Source: Eutreptiella sp. 'Long Island Sound 2002' (lineage: Eukaryota; Euglenozoa; Euglenophyceae; Eutreptiales; Eutreptiaceae). From it: 64,000 nt of DNA. The notes beneath the pieces were generated by a model. That model saw nothing but the letters and a program-made list of their open reading frames with translations. It did not search any database and was not told the DNA's origin. The position numbers and the translations under genes are program-made. Positions 57,735 through 64,000 of this stretch are shown piece after piece (position 1 is the stretch's first letter; every line of letters begins with the position of its first letter). The stretch lies in NCBI GenBank assembly GCA_964036045.1, contig OZ038384.1, forward strand, positions 28,997,771 through 29,061,770, read 5' to 3'.

Positions 57735-60180
57735 AGAGATGGTTTACAACCCGTGCCAAGTAGGCAAAATGACTGTTTCCACCAATAATGGCCTAGTGAA
57801 TGGGCCGGCACACAACACGCTAATGCAGTTTTTCGCCGTGGGCAGCTCAAAAATCGAAGTTTTCGAAACTTGTTTTCATGATATTGTGACCACACGACAT
57901 GACCAACCAAGGTATGTAAAGCATGTTTCAGGCCGTATTTAGGTGTTTTTCACCGTATTTGGGTATTAGGTCGGGGGGGGGGGGGCTGTCTACCAAGGGA
58001 TGGGTACACAACCTGCTAATTCAATTTTTCACCCTTGGCAGCTCAAAAATCGAAGTTTTCGAAGCTATTTTTTTGATATTGTGATCACCTACAATGACCA
58101 TCCAAGGAATATAAAGCATGTTTTAGGCCCTACTTATATGTTTTTCACGCCATTTGGGTATTGGGTCCGGGGGGGGGTTTGGGTTTAGGTTGGGGTTGGG
58201 ACCCTTGCACCCTATTGCACAATTGTCGGACGCAAGGCGTTGGTCGTGTGCTTAGGGGGCCTCTCCGGGTCCGCGAGGCCAGATGTCCACCACTGCTGCC
58301 TTCGTGATAGGCAGGTGAAGCGGATGGTGTGCCCTGCTCACCCAGCCCCCTCGTGGTCTGCAACCTGCTCAGCCTCCCTTTGTCCACAACGCAGTCGGCG
58401 GTACGGGCGTTGGGCCGCGACTATCGCCGACTAACAGGACTGCGGGCGTCGGTGGGCCGACTCCGGATGCCGGCGCTCGCCCGACGGCTCGTGTGTGCTG
58501 GCTTCCGGAGATTCTGCCTCCAAGTGACTCGCACTGGACGAGCACTGGCACTCCGGGGCGTGCTGTTATTGGGTTGCCGTTGTGTTTCATCTCCGGACCG
58601 CGGGCGCACCGCTGCTAGCTGGGACATGACTACCCTGACCTCACCCCTGATCCGTATACATGCAGGCAGGTGAAAGCTGGTTCTATCGTATCTGAACCGT
58701 CTCAATCAGTGTGCTGGGAGTGTCACTCGTTAAAAGTGTGCAGTAGCTGGAGGAAGGAGGGACCAACCGGTGTCGGCGACGACCCCAGGACTGCCATAGA
58801 GCCACAGCGGTGGAGCTCTGCTCCGGCAGAGGCACGGAAGGCACCGAGCGCGGACGGGCAGTCTGCCAGAAGCACAACCGGCAGTCGCGCATGCACCCCG
58901 TGCCACACGTCTGCCATGGCATAGGGCACTGTGGCGCTCTGTGCCACAAACACGGGTGTCGGGGCCAGTCGGGGACTCACTGCAGGCCAGGGCACCGGCC
59001 ACATAAGTGCAGAGTACAGGACGGGAGGGTCCGCACCACTGCCTGTGCTAGAAGGGTGAGTGTAGCTGGCAGGTGTACGTGCTGGCTACCTGCCCCTGCA
59101 GCCTGAAGGACCTTGGGGTCATCGACAGCCACTGAGGTATCCACTGGCAGGGCATCCCATTGCTGCTGCACGTCGGGTCCGGGGGGGGGGAGGGGGTCTC
59201 CCAAGGGATGGGTACACAACCTCCTTATGTAGTTTTTCACCCTAGGAACCTCAAAAAGCGAAATTTTTCGAAACTTATTTTTATGATATTGTGACCACGC
59301 GACATGACCATCCAGGGTATGTAAAACATGTTTTAGGCCGTATTTACGTGCTTTTCACCCTATTTGGGGATTAGGTCCGGGCAGGGGGGGGGGGGGTGCC
59401 TCCGAAGGGATGGGTACACAACGTGCTCATGCAGTTTTTCACCTTGGGCAGATCAAAAATCGAAGTTTTCGAAGCTATTTTTTTATATTGTGATCACCTA
59501 AAATGACCATCCAACGTATGTAAAGCATGTTTCAGGCCGTATTGTTTGTGTTTTTCACCCTGTTTGGGAATTAGGTCCGGGCGGGGGGGGGGGGGTCTCC
59601 CAAGGGATGGGTACACAACCTACGTATGCAGTTTCTCACCCTGGGCAACTCAAAAATCGGAATTTGCGAAACTTGTCTTGACGATATTGTGACCGCACGA
59701 CATGACCATCCAAGGTATGTAAAGCATGGTTTAGGCCGTATTTACGTGATTTTCATCCTGTTTCGGTATTAGGTCCACCGGGGGGGGGGGGGGCTCCCAA
59801 GGGATGGGTACACAACCTAATGCTGTAGTTTTTCACCCTTGGCAGCTCAAAAATCGAAGTTTTCAAAACTTATTTGTTGGATACCATGATCACCTAAAAT
59901 GACCATTCAAGGTTTGTAAAGCATGTTTTAGGCCGTATTTACGTGTTTTTCACCCTATTCGGGCATTGGGTGCGGGGCGGGGGGGGGGGGGGTCAAACGG
60001 GATCGGTACACATCCTGCTTTTGCAGTTTTTCAGCCTACACAGCTCAAAGGTTGAAGTTTTCGAAACTTATTTTTTTGATATTGTGATCACTAAGATGAC
60101 CCTCCAAGATACTTAAAGCATGTTTTAGCCCGTATTCATGTAGTATTTGCCCTATTTTGGGTGTGCATTGCATGGGGTAT
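57735..60180 (+). repeat. Family B ~197-bp tandem array, interrupted
   Basis: GATGGGTACACA-type anchors lie at about 57800 (diverged), 58000, 59208, 59410, 59606, 59803 and 60001. The uninterrupted steps are 202, 196, 197 and 198. Each unit has CAGCTCAAAAATCGAAGTTT, ATATTGTGATCACC-like sequence, TAAAGCATGTTTTAGGCCGT and a G run of 9-16 bases. A non-repeat insert separates the second and third well-preserved units. Confidence 0.85.
58178..59174. other. ~1-kb insert inside the family B array
   Basis: It is GC-richer than the array and unlike it. GGGTCC followed by a G run is present at both edges (58163-58177 and 59175-59190), consistent with a target duplication or with recombination between array units. 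Frames of 90-114 codons exist on both strands, without domains; I cannot choose one. Confidence 0.5.
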
Positions 60181-60234
60181 ATTCTCTGCAAGGTGGACTT
60201 ACCGAAGGGAATGGAATTGCTGTTGTGCAGGCCA

Positions 60235-60975
60235 TTTAGTGACACCTGCAAAATTTCAGAAATTCACTCTTTTCGGAAACCCTTCCGTCACCCCTAGGAT
60301 GGGTTTGGGTGATGATTTAGTGACAATACGGGTACTTGAGCACCCACGGGGACCCACGTAGTGGCCGCCAAGCCCATGTTGCCCGAGCCATGGCCCCCCT
60401 ATAAGCCGTTTAGTGACACGTACAAGATTTCCGAAATTCGACTTTTTCGGAAACCCTTCTCTCCCCCCTGGGATGGGTTTGGGTGATGATTTAGTGACAA
60501 TCGGGGTTCATGAGCACCAATGGGGACCCACGTAGTGGCCGCCAAACTCATATAGCCTGCGCCATGGCCCCCCCAAAAAGCCCCGAAATCGCTGTTGTGT
60601 AGGCTGTTTAGTGACACTTGCAAGGTTTCCGAAATTCGCCTTTTTCCAAAACACTTGTGTCGCCCCTAGGATGGGTTTGGGTAATGATTTCGTGACAATA
60701 CGGGTACTTGAGCACCCAGGGGGAGCCACGTAGTGGCCACCACGCCCATATAGCCCGAGCCATGCCCCCCCCAAAAGCGCCAGAATTGCTGTCGTGTAGG
60801 CTGTTTAGTGACACGTGCAAGATTTCCGAACTTCGCCTTTGTCGGAAACCCTTCCGTCGCCACTGGGATGGTTTTGGGTGTTGATTTAGTGACAATACGG
60901 GTACTTGAGCACCCAGGGGGACCCACGTAGTGGCCGATAGGCCCATGTACCCCTCACCATGAGCCTCCCGCAAGC
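60235..60975 (+). repeat. Family A tandem array, four copies
   Basis: TTTAGTGACAC starts units at 60235, 60409, 60607 and 60804 (steps 174, 198, 197). Each unit has a second internal TTTAGTGACAAT or close variant after GATGGGTTTGGGT. The array directly follows the family B array. Confidence 0.85.
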
Positions 60976-61489
60976 CCCAATATTGCTGTTTGTAGGATGA
61001 TCAATGGCACCTGATGTGCGCACAAGCTGCATGAGCAAGTCACCTACCACCCTCTACAGGTCAAAAATGGGATTTTTTCAAAAAAAAAAAAAAAAGGTTT
61101 TTTGATATTCGTACCATTCATAATGATTAAACATCCTATGTAAAGAATGATTTAGACCCTCTTGATGTGGTTTCACAAGCAACCACCGCAGCGCGGCGAG
61201 CCCTCCCTGGAGGTCTCAAAGACCCTCGCCGAGGACTAGGAGCTCCATTCGACTCGTGGGACTATTGCATGGGAGTGCCCCCGGCAACGTGGGAGTCCGC
61301 GTGTAGGGGACCAAGCCGGCGGACCCCAAGGTGGTAGCGCACATCGCCGGCCTGTTGGGCGCGCCGGCCCCGACGCAGACAATCTCTGTGCGGGTCCGGA
61401 GCTACCCAGCGCACCTATGTCTGGCGGTGGACAAGAATGCGCAGCTCCGGCGCTACACCTAGGAGGCTTTTGGGCCACAAGTGACGAGG
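60976..61489. other. Spacer between arrays, no gene
   Basis: It contains an A run of 17 bases near 61080 and a GC-rich stretch at 61180-61450 with no convincing frame. Confidence 0.35.
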
Positions 61490-63318
61490 GCTCCCATGGT
61501 TTGGCTTGGCCACTCGAGTTAGGATTCGGGACCCTGACGGTTGGGGGGGGGGGGGGGGGGCACAACTCGTGATTAAGGACACCCAATCTTCGGTGTGGCC
61601 CCTTGAGTGGCGGTCAAGGAGTCGTGCCCTTCGGTGTGGCGCCATGAGTTGGGGATGGCGACTCCCAGTGTTCAGTGTGTCCGCTCAAGTTGGAGGTAAC
61701 GACTCCTACGCTTTGGCGTGGCCCCTTGAGTTGGAGTTATGAATTTCCCTGTTCTGTGGTGGCACCTTGAGTTGGATTTAAGGACTCCCAGCCTTTGGTG
61801 TGGCCTCTCGAGTTGGAGTTAAGGACTCACACCCTTCGGTGTGGCCACTTGTGTTGGGGGTAAGGACCCCCATGCTTTGCCATGGCTCATCAAGTCAAGG
61901 GTACAGACACGCTTTGGTGGGGCCCCTTGATTGGGGTCTAAGGATTTCATGCTTCAATGTGGCCCAATGAACCACGGTTAAGGATTTCCGTGCCTTGCCC
62001 TGGCCCCTCGATTTGGGGTGGAGGACACTCGCCCTTCGGCGTTGCACCCGGAGTTGGGGATAGCGGTTGTCGCCCTTAAATGTGGCCCCTTGAGTTGGGG
62101 CAAAGGACTCCCACACTCCGGTGTCACAAATTGAGTTCGGGTACAGACTCCCCCACTTTGGTGTGGCCCCTTGACTTGTCGTTAAGGACTCCCATGGTTT
62201 GGCTCGGCCTCTCGAGTTAGGGTTCGGGACTCCGACGTTTTGGTGAGGACCCGGGACTCAGGGTGAAGGACACCCAATCTTCGGTGTGGCTGCTTAAGTT
62301 GGGGACAAGGACTCCCATGCCTCCCTATGGCTCCTTGAGTTGGCGAAAAGGACTTGCATGTTTCAGGTTGGCCCCTTCCGTTGGAAATTCGGACATTCAC
62401 ACTTTGGTGTGGCCCCTTGAGTTCGCGTTCAGGACCACACCCTTCGGTGCGGCTTGTTGAGTGTGGGTTAAGGCCTTCCATGCTTCGGTGTGCCCCAATG
62501 AATTTGGGTGAACAATGCCCATTCTATGATGTGGCCCCTTGAGTTGGGGTCAAGGACTACAACGCTTCGGCGTTGCGCCTTGAGCTAGGGTTTTAGTGGG
62601 GCTCTAGGAGTCGGGGTTAAAGACACCTAATATTCGGTGTGGCCCGTTGAGTTTGGGGCAAGGGCTGCCGTTTCTCCCTTTCGCCCCTTAAGTTGGGCGT
62701 AAGGTCTTTTAGGCTTCGGTGTGGCCCCTTGAGTGAACGGTAACGACACCCATGCTTCGTTGCGGCCCCTGGAGTTGGGATTCGCGACTCTTGCTCTTCC
62801 GTGTGGCCATTTGAGTTTGGACTAAAGACCTCCACGCCTTGCTATAACCCCTTGAGTCGGGGTTAAGGACTTTCACGATTCGGTGTGGCCCCTTGAGTTC
62901 GACTTGAGGACTTCCATGCTTCGGTGTGGCCCCTGGAGTTGGGGTTAAGGACTTCCATGCTATGGTGTGGCCCCTTGAATTGGAGTTGGTAATTGTTGCT
63001 CTTTGGTGTGGCCCCTTGAGTTGAGATTTAGGGCCCGCACACTTTGGTATGGCTCCTAGACTTAGCATTACGGACTTCCATGCCCCGTTGTGACCCCTTG
63101 AGTTGGGGTTAAGGTGAGTTGGCGTTTATGCATTTCCATGCTATGGTGTCGCCAATAACGTGGGGTTCAGGACCACCATGCTTTGCTGTAGCCCCTCAAC
63201 TTGGGTTCAAGGACTCCCGCCCTTCGGTGTGGCGCCTTGAATTGGTGACGGTGACCGCAAATTTCTGTGTGGCCCCTTGAGTTGAAATCAAGGACTCACA
63301 TGTTTTGCTGTGGCCCCT
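61490..63318 (+). repeat. ~41-bp satellite, forward block
   Basis: The unit contains GTGTGGCCCCTTGAGTTGGG followed by GTTAAGGACTCCCATGCTTC-like sequence. GTGTGG starts at 62883, 62924, 62965 and 63006, exactly 41 apart. About 45 degenerate copies are present. Because 41 is not a multiple of 3, any open frame has a 41-residue repeat and is not a gene. Confidence 0.9.
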
Positions 63319-63345
63319 TTTACGGTCCAAACGAAAGAGAGAAAG

Positions 63346-64000
63346 TCCTCAACCCCGAGTCAAGGAGCCACAACGGAGCGTGGGAGTCCTGAGCCCCAAC
63401 TCAAGGGGCCACACTGAAGGGTGAGAGTCACTATCCCAAACTCCAAGCGCCACACGGAAGGGTGGGTGCCCTTGATCCCGACTCAAGGGGCCAGAGCAAG
63501 CCATGGGAGTCCTTAACCGTGGTTCATTGGACCACATCGAAGCATGGAAATCCTTGGCCCCAACTCAACGGGTCGCGCCAAAGCGTGGGACTCCGCAACC
63601 TTGACTCTAGGAGCCCCATTGAAAGGCGGGTGTTGCTGTCTCCAACTCAAGGCGTCACACTGAACCGGGGGGGTTCTTGACCCCAATTCAACGGGCCACA
63701 ACAAAGAATGGGTGTCCTTAACCCCAACACGTGGGGGCCGAACAAAGCGTTGGAGTCCTAACCACACCCAAGCATGGATATGCTTAACCCCAACTCAAGG
63801 GGCCACACCCAAGCATGTGAGTTCCTAAGTCCAACTCAAGGGGCCATACTGAAAGTGGGAGTCACTATCACCAATTCAAGGTGCCACACCAAAGGGCGGG
63901 AGTCCTTGAACCCATGTTGAGGGGCTACAGCAAAGCGTGGAGGTCCTTAACCCCAAGTTATTGGCGACACCACAACAGGGAAATACATGACCGCCACTCA
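63346..64000 (-). repeat. ~41-bp satellite, inverted block
   Basis: The same unit continues as its reverse complement (CCCCAACTCAAGGGGCCACA). It runs to the window edge. The switch from the forward block takes place across a ~27-base non-repeat spacer. Confidence 0.9.

Noticed and set aside
57735-60975. CRISPR array
   Set aside because: Units are ~200 bp, contiguous and degenerate, with no short repeats and unique spacers, in a eukaryotic context.
61490-64000. Repeat-bearing frames of 60-119 codons in the 41-bp satellite
   Set aside because: The unit is not a multiple of three and the translation simply cycles through three phases of the repeat.

Overview
This is a repeat-dominated eukaryotic nuclear window. 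I see no operons, ribosome binding sites, rRNA genes or CRISPR arrays. It holds one clearly intact gene, a mitochondrial fission factor FIS1 (minus strand, 23033-23527). The rest is decayed retroelement and unidentified coding sequence, long microsatellites, poly(G)/poly(C) runs, several tandem arrays and dispersed repeats. Candidate GT..AG intron boundaries beside protein-like segments fit a nuclear genome. The retroelement style (a Ty3/Gypsy-like protease followed by an LFAS/NPPF/TPDW segment, and a chromodomain integrase) makes me think of a large algal or other protist genome, possibly a green alga. That is inference; the species cannot be named from this window.

Layout. 1-3700: no supportable gene. 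3697-7413: a 3'-truncated LTR retrotransposon on the minus strand (5' LTR-like segment, gag with a damaged zinc knuckle, retropepsin, Dam-like segment). 7414-9330: unidentified Lys-rich and Glu-rich coding pieces. 9350-16600: nested LTR-like repeats of two families, two tRNA-like (A box/B box) modules and a chromovirus-type integrase-chromodomain remnant. 17587-17929: a decayed gene with a cysteine cluster. 17940-19735: a sharply bounded GC-rich island, followed by an 85-bp tandem repeat and an AT-rich tandem repeat. 21075-21785 and 33390-34030: two copies of one dispersed repeat. 22039-22494: a candidate exon ending at a GTGAGT donor. 23033-23527: FIS1.

25250-33200: unidentified coding fragments on both strands, including a second copy of the cysteine-cluster pattern (28095-28181), a segment bounded by matching ~26-bp sequences, and a hairpin-forming inverted repeat. 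35119-44150: mainly minus-strand protein-like exons, including a PHD finger gene with a Ser/Asp-rich tail. 48931-55895: a 1.13-kb sequence present twice as near-identical direct copies, each starting right after a (TA)n tract. Between them lie a non-LTR-type CX2CX8HX4C finger and long broken reading frames. 57000-60975: two ~200-bp tandem families, one flanked by the other, with a 1-kb insert. 61490-64000: a ~41-bp satellite that switches orientation near 63330.

Almost every gene-like segment other than FIS1 is interrupted. In-frame stops are often TGA or TAG at places where C-to-T (or G-to-A) change of CGA, CAG or TGG codons would explain them, which suggests decay of silenced repeats. Apart from FIS1, no set of genes here can be shown to work together.
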